From positions 27,450-91,449 of the forward strand of contig CAKQOG010000005.1 of NCBI GenBank assembly GCA_934255485.1: DNA of 64,000 nucleotides, read 5' to 3'. Below, in pieces: positions 34,026-42,607 of the stretch (positions within the stretch are counted from its first letter, which is position 1; each line of letters starts with the position of its first letter). The position numbers were made by a program, and so were the translations under genes. Under the pieces are notes generated by a model. The model searched no databases. It was not told where the DNA came from and worked only from the letters and a program-made list of their open reading frames with translations. This DNA comes from an uncultured Prevotellamassilia sp. Its GTDB lineage: Bacteria; Bacteroidota; Bacteroidia; Bacteroidales; Bacteroidaceae.

Positions 34026-36485
34026 TTACACATTTGCCACACGCATGATATCGGCAAACACACCTGCTGCCGTTACTGCGGCTCCTGCCCCATATCCCTG
34101 AATAAGCATGGGGTAATCGCGGTAGCGCTCTGTGGTTAAGAGCAGAATATTATTTGAACCTTCGAGGTCGTAGAGCGGATGACCTTGCGGTATCTCACGC
34201 AAACCCACCGAGGCTTTGCCGTCGGCCCATTCTGCCACAAAACGCCAACGCTTGCCCGTTTGCTCTAAGCGTTTACGCTCTTGCTCAAAGCGGGCATCGA
34301 GCGAAGGAAGTTGCGCCCAAAAGTTGTCGAGCGAACCATCGAAGAGTTCTTTAGGGATGAACAGATTGCATTCAACATCCTCGACATTGAGTTTGTAACC
34401 ACTCTCGCGTGCCAAGATAACTAACTTGCGAATAACGTCCTTGCCCGAAAGGTCGATGCGTGGATCAGGCTCGCTATAGCCATTTTCTTGCGCCATCTTT
34501 ACTGCTTTGCTAAGCGAAATATCAGCCGAAAGCGTGTTGAACACATAGTTGAGCGTACCGCTCAATACGGCCTCAATACGTAGCACTTTGTCGCCCGAAC
34601 CACGAAGGTCGTTAATTGTGTTAATAATAGGCAGTCCGGCGCCAACGTTGGTTTCGAAGAGGTATTTAACGCCTTTTTCGCGTGCTATGTGTTTGAGGTG
34701 TAAATAGTTATCATAGTCTGATGATGCAGCAATTTTATTGGCTGCAACGATATTAACATTATGACTCAAAAGACGATCGTAAAAGCTTGCGACCTCGGCA
34801 CTAGCAGTGCAATCAACAAACACACTGTTAAAGATATTCATCTCTTCAATCTCGCGCATCATGTGCTCTACACCCCCCTCAACCATGCTTTGCTTCATGA
34901 GTTGCTTGTAGTTACTAAGGTCTATACCATCGGCATCGTAAATGGCATGGCTCCGACCACTTATGCCCACAACCCTTATGTTAAGGCCTCGTTCACGAAA
35001 CAACTTGTCGTGCTGAGTGGCCAACTGCTCTAATAGGCTGCCACCCACTGTGCCCGTTCCGCAAATAAAAAGGTTGAGGTCCTCGTGCTCGCTAAGAAAG
35101 AAACTATCGTGCAAAACGTTGATGGTTTTGCGCAACTGCTTGCGGTCTACAACAAACGATAGGTTGATTTCTTGTCCACCCATAGCTGTGGCATTGATAC
35201 TGATACCATTGCGACCTAACACGCTAAAGAGCTGTCCGGCTATGCCTGGCATGTGGCGCATGCGTTGCCCCACTACGGCAACACTCGACAGTCCGTCGGC
35301 AAGTATGGCGGGGTTCATTGAGCCATCGACTATCTCAACCGCAAACTCCTTGTCGAGCAATTGGCAAGCTTTGCGTGCATCATCGGGCGTAAGGCAGAGC
35401 GTTGTGCTAGTCTCTGAAGAGTTTTGCGCAACCATAAATACGCTAATACCAGCCGCTGCAAGTGTGGTAAAGATGCGACGATTTACGCCAATTACACCCA
35501 CCATTGATGCACCACTCACCGTAACTGTGCTTGTTTGCTTTACCGACGAAATGCCGCGAATGGGGCGTTCGCTCTGCGTAACCTCTTGGCGGATGACGGT
35601 GCCACGATGTGTTGGGCAGAAGGTATTCTTAACATATATTGGTATGTTTTTTTTACACACGGGATAAATAGTAGGTGGGTAAACCACCTTGGCACCAAAG
35701 TTGCAAAGTTCCATTGCCTCGGCATAAGAGAGTTGGTCTATGGTAAAGGCATTGGGAATAATCTTGGGGTCGGCAGTCATAAAGCCATCAACATCAGTCC
35801 ATATTTCGAGTGCAGTTGCATTTAGAGCTGCTGCAATGATAGAGGCTGTGTAGTCAGAACCACCACGACCTAAGTTGGTAGATACGCCTGTGGCTTTATC
35901 TGAAGCTATAAAGCCACCCATTACTATGGGCTGGGTGACGTTTGAAAGTGCGTCTTTTATCAATTTGTTAGTGAGTTCAAAATCTACCAAATGCTTGGTA
36001 GATTGACGCTCAGTTTTGATAATCTTGCGAGAGTCAAAATGCACGGCACCTTCTATCACATCGGCCACTATAACCGACGAAAGGCGCTCACCATACGACA
36101 CTATGGCATCCGAAATTTTAGGTGTAAGGTCTTGAATTAAACATACACCATGCAATATGCTCTGCAGTTCGGCAAAAAGCGCATTGAGCTGATTAATTAG
36201 CAAAGCCTGTTTCTCAATGGGAACGAGGTCGGCCACCATTTGGTGGTGACGCTCTATGATGGCATTGAGCGCTGACACATAGGAGGGGTCGCCGTGGGCT
36301 GCTAATTGCGTAATTTGTAACAAACTATCGGTAACACCGCCAAGTGCCGACACCACTACGATAACACGGCTTTTTGTAGTTTGCGCTTCTACTATATGTT
36401 TGACATGCTGCAAGCCTTCGGCAGAACCTACCGATGAGCCACCAAATTTAAGGACTAATAGCTGTTGTTTATGGTTGATGTTCAT
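34026..36485 (-). CDS. thrA: Bifunctional aspartate kinase / homoserine dehydrogenase
   Basis: The 819-residue protein matches ThrA in length and order. An aspartokinase domain (about 10-290) starts LKFGGSSVG. Two ACT domains (about 310-455) include VSGASMVGVIGVNRRIF, and the homoserine dehydrogenase domain (about 460-815) has the NAD(P) loop FICGTGTVGGS. It catalyses the first and third steps from aspartate to threonine/methionine. The ACT domains imply feedback control by threonine. Homoserine kinase and threonine synthase genes, often adjacent in Bacteroidota, are not present here. Confidence 0.96.
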   Translation of the reverse strand: MNINHKQQLLVLKFGGSSVGSAEGLQHVKHIVEAQTTKSRVIVVVSALGGVTDSLLQITQLAAHGDPSYVSALNAIIERHHQMVADLVPIEKQALLINQLNALFAELQSILHGVCLIQDLTPKISDAIVSYGERLSSVIVADVIEGAVHFDSRKIIKTERQSTKHLVDFELTNKLIKDALSNVTQPIVMGGFIASDKATGVSTNLGRGGSDYTASIIAAALNATALEIWTDVDGFMTADPKIIPNAFTIDQLSYAEAMELCNFGAKVVYPPTIYPVCKKNIPIYVKNTFCPTHRGTVIRQEVTQSERPIRGISSVKQTSTVTVSGASMVGVIGVNRRIFTTLAAAGISVFMVAQNSSETSTTLCLTPDDARKACQLLDKEFAVEIVDGSMNPAILADGLSSVAVVGQRMRHMPGIAGQLFSVLGRNGISINATAMGGQEINLSFVVDRKQLRKTINVLHDSFFLSEHEDLNLFICGTGTVGGSLLEQLATQHDKLFRERGLNIRVVGISGRSHAIYDADGIDLSNYKQLMKQSMVEGGVEHMMREIEEMNIFNSVFVDCTASAEVASFYDRLLSHNVNIVAANKIAASSDYDNYLHLKHIAREKGVKYLFETNVGAGLPIINTINDLRGSGDKVLRIEAVLSGTLNYVFNTLSADISLSKAVKMAQENGYSEPDPRIDLSGKDVIRKLVILARESGYKLNVEDVECNLFIPKELFDGSLDNFWAQLPSLDARFEQERKRLEQTGKRWRFVAEWADGKASVGLREIPQGHPLYDLEGSNNILLLTTERYRDYPMLIQGYGAGAAVTAAGVFADIMRVANV

Positions 36486-36541
36486 TTAAGTCTGAGTGTT
36501 TTGTGGAGTTGTTTTTTTGTGCTATGCCTCTTTTATAACGG

Positions 36542-38044
36542 CTACAATTTTACCTTAACCTTGGCGGGTTTCGATTCGTTTTGTAAACGGTCTAACGAGG
36601 TAACAACATACACATACTTGTCCTTGCCCGAGGCATAGGGCAATTTTACGAAAGTGTTTGGTGTGATAGCCACAATGTTTGTAGGGTCGAAAAGATTGAT
36701 TTTTTTGCCTTTTTTAAAGCGATACACCACATAATTGTGGGCCTTGTTCATCTCGTCTTTTGCCTTTGGGGGTAGCCAAAATAGATGGAACCCATTTGGC
36801 ATCCATTGAGTTTTGAGTTTGCGAGGTTTTGATGGAGCTTTGTCGTCGATAAAGGGATAAAGCGGTTGCAAAGCTTTGGTTTTGTTGTAAACCTTTTGCA
36901 ATGCCGTAGCATAATTTCCCTCGTTGCGAACTACTGCAGCTGAGTACCACAAGCATGAACCTTGTATGCCACGCAACGAACGTTGTAGGCGTATTTTCTC
37001 ATCCATTTGGTTTCGCCCCGGATGTTTAGGGTCGGATGCACGCACTGTTCGCTCAACATCTTGCCCGATAAAAAGCGGACGTGCTCCAGCAAAACGGCTC
37101 CACCATTTAATAAGTTCATCGTAGTCGGCAGCACGATGACCTATTTCCCAATAGAGTTGAGGAATGCTATAGTCTACCCAACCCTTTGATATCCAATAAA
37201 GAACATCGGCATAAAGATCATCATAGTTTTGTGTACCATTGGTTTGAGAACCAGGTATGTTTGAGCCTGGTTTGGCGTTGTGGTAGATACCAAATGGGCT
37301 GATGCCAAACTTAACCCACGGTTTTACGGCACGAATAGAGTCGTGTATAGCTTCAACAAAAAGGTTTACGTTATATCTACGCCAATCGTTGATATTGTTA
37401 ATACCATTCTTGTGAGTTTCGTAGGTAATTTGGTCGGGTATAGCAACTCCAGCAACGGGGTAAGGATAGAAGTAATCATCCATGTGTATGCCATCTACAT
37501 CATATCGGCGCACAATGTCGGCAGCAATCTTGCAAATATAACTTCGGTTTATGTCCATGCCTGGATCAAAGAGATATAGCCCATCATATTCAAAAAATCG
37601 CTCTGGATGCTTAACGTAGGGATGCGTAATAGATAGCTCTTTGGTGGTTTTTGTTTTGGCACGGAAGGGGTTAATCCACGCATGCAGTTCCATGCCACGC
37701 TTATGGCATTCGTTTATCATCCACTCTAAGGGGTCCCAATAAGGATTGGGAGGCGTGCCTTGCTTGCCTGTAAGAAAACGACTCCAAGGTTCATAGGGCG
37801 ATGCATACATGGCATCGGCCTCTCCGCGCACCTGAAACATAATGGCATTGATGCCACATTGCTCTAACACGTCGAGTTGATGGGTGAGGTTGGCCTGCAT
37901 TTCAGCGCGACTCATGCCCATAAACTGCCCATTAATCATCTGTATCCATGCTCCTCGAAACTCACGTTTGGGCACAATGTTTTGCGACATTGCATTGCAA
38001 GCAAACACAATGCACATAAGAATGGTGGTAAAGATTTGTTTCAT
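36542..38044 (-). CDS. Secreted family 10-like glycosylhydrolase (GHL10/DUF187)
   Basis: The 500-residue protein has a signal peptide ending NAMSQ (about residue 21) and a GHL10 barrel (about 25-400) with EFRGAWIQM, INAIMFQVRGEADAMY, LHAWINPFRA and DGIHMDDYFYPYP. A C-terminal fibronectin-III-like domain follows (about 405-500). Relatives such as YddW and DigH cleave denuded peptidoglycan glycan strands, so a cell-wall role is likely. Lies 56 bp upstream of thrA on the same strand; co-transcription is possible but functionally unexplained. Confidence 0.88.
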   Translation of the reverse strand: MKQIFTTILMCIVFACNAMSQNIVPKREFRGAWIQMINGQFMGMSRAEMQANLTHQLDVLEQCGINAIMFQVRGEADAMYASPYEPWSRFLTGKQGTPPNPYWDPLEWMINECHKRGMELHAWINPFRAKTKTTKELSITHPYVKHPERFFEYDGLYLFDPGMDINRSYICKIAADIVRRYDVDGIHMDDYFYPYPVAGVAIPDQITYETHKNGINNINDWRRYNVNLFVEAIHDSIRAVKPWVKFGISPFGIYHNAKPGSNIPGSQTNGTQNYDDLYADVLYWISKGWVDYSIPQLYWEIGHRAADYDELIKWWSRFAGARPLFIGQDVERTVRASDPKHPGRNQMDEKIRLQRSLRGIQGSCLWYSAAVVRNEGNYATALQKVYNKTKALQPLYPFIDDKAPSKPRKLKTQWMPNGFHLFWLPPKAKDEMNKAHNYVVYRFKKGKKINLFDPTNIVAITPNTFVKLPYASGKDKYVYVVTSLDRLQNESKPAKVKVKL

Positions 38045-38526
38045 CTTTATAACTTATAGGTTTATGACAACACAAATGCCGAAAGCATGCGTCTACTATA
38101 TAGGCAAACGCAGTTCGTGGTTGTCACAAAAAAATATTTATATATGTTTTGGGTGTAAAGGTAACTATTTTTTGCGAGAGCGTGCATTAACGAATAGGGT
38201 TAGCAATATTTTTGTCTGATTTTTGAAATTTTTGTAGCTTTTATCCACTTAATTTGGTTGTTTTACAAAAGACAAATACGCAACACTTAAAAACAAAGAA
38301 TTGACAAAACTGAATAGACTAAAAATATAGGCTATCGCCTTTTTTAAGAGATGAAAGGATATATTTCAATAAAAAATTATACCTTTGCTTAAATTGATGC
38401 ATTATGCATCTGCACAAACGTAAATGTCTCTCTGCATAAACGCATGCACGGCTTGTTTTGAAAACACAACAACAGGCTGGCACTTTGTGTATTAAAAAGA
38501 TTAGAACAGACCAAAAATCTTCGTTT
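38045..38526. other. Divergent intergenic region before the CDP-ribitol cassette
   Basis: This 482-bp AT-rich region has no credible gene. It contains a -7 box (38380-38387) and the small palindrome ATGCATtATGCAT (from about 38397). A longer frame of the next gene opens at 38458, but conserved protein sequence begins only at 38527. Confidence 0.7.
38380..38387 (+). promoter_or_regulatory. -7 box for the CDP-ribitol cassette
   Basis: TACCTTTG matches TAnnTTTG. No clear -33 box. The leader to the ATG at 38527 would be about 130 nt. Confidence 0.45.
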
Positions 38527-39897
38527 ATGATTCGCAACATAGCTATTGTGTTAGCAGGTGGAGTTGGTAGCCGCTTAGGACTTAGCACACCTAAGCAATT
38601 CTTTAAAGTGGCTGGAAAAATGGTGATAGAACACACTATCGACACCTTTGAACACAATACTCACATTGATGAAATAGCCATTGTTTCAAATCCTGCATAC
38701 GTGTCGGACGTTGAAAACATCGTATTGCGCAATGGATGGAAAAAGGTTAAGAAAATTCTGAAAGGGGGCAAAGAGCGCTATGACTCAAGCCTCTCGGCTA
38801 TTCATGCCTACGAGGGAGGTGACGAAGTAAACCTCATCTTTCACGACGCTGTGCGCCCTCTTGTGTCGCAGCGCATTATAGATGATGTATGTGCCTCGCT
38901 CGAAACATACGAGGCTATCGACGTTACGGTGCCTGCCGTAGACACTATTATCGAAGCCGAAAACGACCATATTGTTTCTATACCCGACCGCTCGCGCTTG
39001 CAACGTGGACAAACGCCACAAGCCTTCCGACTTTCAGTGATTTCGGAGGCATATAAGCGTGCATTTACCGACCCCAACTTTAAGGTGACGGACGATTGCG
39101 GTGTGGTAGTTAAATACATGCCCGAAGTGCCTGTGCACCTGGTGAAAGGCGAAGAAAGCAATATGAAACTCACCTATAAAGAGGATACGTTTTTGCTCGA
39201 CAAACTATTTCAGCTACGTGGATCGAAAGCTCCCGAAGCGATTGACAAGAGCCAACTCAAGGGGCGTGTTGCCGTGGTATTTGGAGGTTCGTATGGCATA
39301 GGCAAAGACATTGCTACCGAACTAAAAGAATTTGGCACACATGTACACAGTTTCTCGCGTTCGCTAACTGGCACCGATGTAGGCAATAAAAAGGATGTAG
39401 CACAAGCCTTGAAAAAGGTTTACGACAAAGAAGGACACATTGACTATGTTATCAACACAGCTGGTGTGCTCAACAAAGAGCCTCTATTCACCATGGACTA
39501 TGCCATCATACAAGCTGCCGTGCAAACTAACTATATGGGCACTGTTAATGTGGCTATCGAATCGTACAACTATCTGAAGGAGACAAAGGGACAGCTCATT
39601 TTCTTTACTTCAAGCAGCTATACTCGTGGTCGGGCATTTTATAGCATTTACTCGTCTACAAAAGCTGCTATCGTGAACTTTGTACAAGCTGTGGCACAAG
39701 AATGGGAGACGGTGGGAATACGCGTAAACTGCATTAATCCTGAACGCACTAAGACCCCTATGCGCATCAAAAACTTTGGCATCGAACCTGATGACACGTT
39801 ACTAAAATCAGAAGTCGTGGCTGATACCACCGTGCGTTGTCTACTTGCCGACTATACAGGACAAGTAATTGACGTAAAAAGACAGCAAGCACAATAA
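38527..39897 (+). CDS. Bifunctional cytidylyltransferase / SDR oxidoreductase (Bcs1-like CDP-ribitol synthase)
   Basis: The 456-residue protein joins an IspD-type cytidylyltransferase (about 1-230) to a short-chain dehydrogenase (about 245-450). The first half has LAGGVGSRLG (9-18), Lys23 and HDAVRP (106-111). The second half has the cofactor loop GGSYGIG (253-259), NTAG at 310-313 and an intact active site (Ser362-364, Tyr375, Lys379). This fusion is that of Haemophilus Bcs1, which reduces ribulose 5-phosphate and makes CDP-ribitol. IspD itself lacks the SDR half, so this is not simply the isoprenoid enzyme. First gene of a cassette with a LicD-like transferase and a glycosyltransferase. ATG 38527 precedes the first conserved strand. 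Confidence 0.88.
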   Translation: MIRNIAIVLAGGVGSRLGLSTPKQFFKVAGKMVIEHTIDTFEHNTHIDEIAIVSNPAYVSDVENIVLRNGWKKVKKILKGGKERYDSSLSAIHAYEGGDEVNLIFHDAVRPLVSQRIIDDVCASLETYEAIDVTVPAVDTIIEAENDHIVSIPDRSRLQRGQTPQAFRLSVISEAYKRAFTDPNFKVTDDCGVVVKYMPEVPVHLVKGEESNMKLTYKEDTFLLDKLFQLRGSKAPEAIDKSQLKGRVAVVFGGSYGIGKDIATELKEFGTHVHSFSRSLTGTDVGNKKDVAQALKKVYDKEGHIDYVINTAGVLNKEPLFTMDYAIIQAAVQTNYMGTVNVAIESYNYLKETKGQLIFFTSSSYTRGRAFYSIYSSTKAAIVNFVQAVAQEWETVGIRVNCINPERTKTPMRIKNFGIEPDDTLLKSEVVADTTVRCLLADYTGQVIDVKRQQAQ

Positions 39898-39963
39898 GCC
39901 CAAACTAACAGATTTGAATGCGTATGTATCGAACCTGCATATATCTTTAATAGCACTCTTAAA

Positions 39964-40761
39964 ATGTCACTTAACGACTACTTGAACCGACACCGCCGCG
40001 CGGTGCAACTCAAACAACTTGGCATACTGAAAGAAATCGATGCTATATGCCAACGCAACCACATAGATTATTGGCTCGATGGGGGTAGCATCTTGGGAGC
40101 AGTACGTCATGGAGGTTTCATCCCTTGGGACGACGACATAGACATAGCAATGAACGTTATCGACCTACCAAGATTTGTGAAGGCAGCTCAAAAAGAATTG
40201 CCCTCTAACCTCTATATACAAACGCCCGATACCGACCCAAATGTACGTATGCCTATCTACAAAGTTAGAGATAAAGAGTCGTTCTTAGTTGAAAGTGCCG
40301 ACGACTTTTCGCGTGCCTATGGCAAGGGACTTTATGTGGATATATTTCCCATGATGCCCTACCCGTCGTGCTCAAGAGGTTTTATCAAACGTATAACTAA
40401 GGGTTATTGCCGCGCCAACGCCATATTGCAAAGCCAGCACTATTACTCCGTACGTTCGTTTGCAGAGTTCTTTTACTTCGGTATGAAACGCGCATGGTGC
40501 AAGATGTTGTGGAATGTTGTTCACCTATTATTCAACAAAGGCGAGTACTTCTCAAACACACTCAACAACAACGGATACGGCATTATGCACCGCACCGAAA
40601 CGATATTTCCTACCAGCCGCATACAGTTTGAAGATGCAGAGTTTAACGCTCCTGCCGACCCAGATGCTTACCTCTGCGACCTTTATAACGACTACATGAA
40701 ACTGCCACCTAAGGACAAACGAGGCGGCCACGCTGTGTTTTATGCAGAAAATCTTAACTAA
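39964..40761 (+). CDS. LicD/fukutin-family phosphotransferase
   Basis: The 265-residue protein has the nucleotidyltransferase-fold core of LicD proteins: DYWLDGGSILGAVRHGG (about 35-51) and IPWDDDIDIAM (53-63) with the metal-binding aspartates 56-60. Members transfer phosphocholine or, in the related fukutin/FKRP, ribitol 5-phosphate from CDP-linked donors to sugars. Beside a CDP-ribitol synthase-like gene (66 bp upstream), and with no choline genes in sight, ribitol phosphate is the favoured donor group (inference). No membrane helix or signal peptide, so it acts in the cytoplasm. Confidence 0.85.
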   Translation: MSLNDYLNRHRRAVQLKQLGILKEIDAICQRNHIDYWLDGGSILGAVRHGGFIPWDDDIDIAMNVIDLPRFVKAAQKELPSNLYIQTPDTDPNVRMPIYKVRDKESFLVESADDFSRAYGKGLYVDIFPMMPYPSCSRGFIKRITKGYCRANAILQSQHYYSVRSFAEFFYFGMKRAWCKMLWNVVHLLFNKGEYFSNTLNNNGYGIMHRTETIFPTSRIQFEDAEFNAPADPDAYLCDLYNDYMKLPPKDKRGGHAVFYAENLN

Positions 40762-40772
40762 CATTTCGCCCT

Positions 40773-41777
40773 ATGGATATTTCGGTTCTTATTTTATTCT
40801 TTAATCGCCCAGACGTTCTGCAAAAGGTTTTCGACGAGGTAAGAAAGGCACAACCAGCACGTTTGTTCCTATATCAAGATGGTGCACGAAACGAGCGTGA
40901 TGTGCCAGGAATAGAGGCATGCCGCAAGATAGTTGAGCAAATTGATTGGCCTTGCAAGGTTTATCGCAAATACCAAGAAAAAAACTTTGGATGCGACCCC
41001 TCGGAGTTTATATCGCAACGTTGGGCTTTTTCTATCGTAGACAAGTGTATTGTGCTCGAGGACGACGACGTTCCTTCGCAATCATTTTTCGGTTATTGCA
41101 AGGAGATGCTCGACCGATACGAACACGACGAGCGCATCGGCATGATTCAAGGATGCAATTTTGAGGAGAAAACAACCGATGTTAATGAGGCCGACTACTT
41201 GTTTACCACCAACTTCTGCGTGTCGGGATGGGCCTCATGGAGTCGTGTGATAAACCAATGGGATGAGCATTATTCGTGGCTCGACTCACCCGAGTGTGTA
41301 GCGCAAATTGAGGCGTTAGTTAAGGAACGTAAGTTGCGTCCCGACTTCTTGCCTATGGCCAGAGCACACAAGGCACGTGGCATAGCATATTACGAAACCA
41401 TCTATTATGCACACTTATTGCTCAACTCACAACTTTGCATTGTGCCTCGTGTTAATCTTATCAACAACATTGGGGTGATGGAAGAGTCGGCTCATTTCTC
41501 TGGTGGAGTGCAGTCGTTGCCCTCGGGATATAGGCGTATTTTCACCATGAAACGCTATGAACTTGAGTTTCCACTAAGGCATCCTCAACACGTTATTGAG
41601 CATGTTAAGCATCGCCAACGTGTGTATCGCATTGTTGGTTGGGGACATCCATGGGTTAAGGTATGGCGCTCTTTGGAAGAACTATACATCAGCTTGCGAC
41701 ACGGACAATGGAAGCATATTGCTAACTCTATAAGCAATCGCATTCGTATCATCCTACATGGTAAGAAGTTTCATTAA
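40773..41777 (+). CDS. Glycosyltransferase (GT-A fold)
   Basis: The 334-residue protein starts with a GT-A nucleotide-binding fold (MDISVLILFFNRPDVLQKVF) and carries the metal motif LEDDDVPSQSFF in place of DxD. NFCVSGWASWSRV and an aromatic C-terminal region follow. It resembles the family-2-like transferases often labelled hemolysin-type in Bacteroides. The start lies 11 bp after the LicD-like gene, so the two are tightly linked and probably modify the same glycan. Donor sugar unknown. Confidence 0.8.
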   Translation: MDISVLILFFNRPDVLQKVFDEVRKAQPARLFLYQDGARNERDVPGIEACRKIVEQIDWPCKVYRKYQEKNFGCDPSEFISQRWAFSIVDKCIVLEDDDVPSQSFFGYCKEMLDRYEHDERIGMIQGCNFEEKTTDVNEADYLFTTNFCVSGWASWSRVINQWDEHYSWLDSPECVAQIEALVKERKLRPDFLPMARAHKARGIAYYETIYYAHLLLNSQLCIVPRVNLINNIGVMEESAHFSGGVQSLPSGYRRIFTMKRYELEFPLRHPQHVIEHVKHRQRVYRIVGWGHPWVKVWRSLEELYISLRHGQWKHIANSISNRIRIILHGKKFH

Positions 41778-41792
41778 AGCCTTCGATTTTAA

Positions 41793-42548
41793 ATGCTAAC
41801 GCTTCAGCACATCAGCACCGGATATAAAAAGAAAGTGGTCGGAAAAGACCTTTGTGGACACTTAACAAAAGGTTCGCTTACCGCTTTGTTAGGACTGAAC
41901 GGATGTGGGAAAAGCACTTTACTACGCACTATATCACGCCTTCAAGCACCTCTTGAAGGCGAGATTTTTATGCAAAAGCAGCCGCTATCGCAAATAAGCA
42001 TAAAACGCTTGGCTCAACTATTAAGCGTGGTACTTACCTATCAGCCCCATGCAAGCGAACTAACTGCTCTTGATGTGGTCAAGATGGGACGCATTCCATA
42101 TCGTAGCACTTTCTCATTGCTACAGTCAAACGACTTTGACTTAATAGACAAAGCGTTGCATCTCACCCACTCCACTAACCTTGCATTAAGAAAGCTGAAC
42201 ACATTAAGCGATGGCGAACGACAACGTATTTTCATAGCTAAAGCCCTTGCACAAGACACTCCCATTATCTTGCTCGATGAGCCAACTGCCTTTTTAGACT
42301 TTGCAAACAAAGTGAGCACTATGCAACTTCTTAGGCAATTGGCACACACTGAAGGCAAAACCATATTGCTTTCAACACACGATGTGGAATTGGCACTTCA
42401 CTTTGCTGACAATTTGTGGATGCTAAACACTGATGGCATAACTGAGGGTGAGCCACATACATTGGCACATGATGGAGAGATTAGCCACTTTTTCTGTACT
42501 GAAGGCATACACTTTGATGCTATGCAAATGCGCTTTTACTACAAATAA
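41793..42548 (+). CDS. Orphan ABC ATPase of the FecE/BtuD type
   Basis: The 251-residue ATPase has Walker A GLNGCGKST, signature LSDGERQR, Walker B IILLDEP and switch STHD, as in iron-siderophore or cobalamin importer subunits. Such ATPases normally sit beside a FecCD-type permease and a binding lipoprotein; neither is near. It starts 15 bp after the glycosyltransferase gene. Either its partner is elsewhere or it has joined this cassette by rearrangement. Confidence 0.85.
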   Translation: MLTLQHISTGYKKKVVGKDLCGHLTKGSLTALLGLNGCGKSTLLRTISRLQAPLEGEIFMQKQPLSQISIKRLAQLLSVVLTYQPHASELTALDVVKMGRIPYRSTFSLLQSNDFDLIDKALHLTHSTNLALRKLNTLSDGERQRIFIAKALAQDTPIILLDEPTAFLDFANKVSTMQLLRQLAHTEGKTILLSTHDVELALHFADNLWMLNTDGITEGEPHTLAHDGEISHFFCTEGIHFDAMQMRFYYK

Positions 42549-42607
42549 AAAGTGCAAAACCTCTACCTAAGCTAAACAATAAAGTCAAATTATTTTAACA
42601 AAACTAT

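Noticed and set aside
38458..38526. N-terminal extension of the cytidylyltransferase/SDR fusion
   Set aside because: The 23 extra residues precede the first conserved strand and have no family support; the ATG at 38527 fits.
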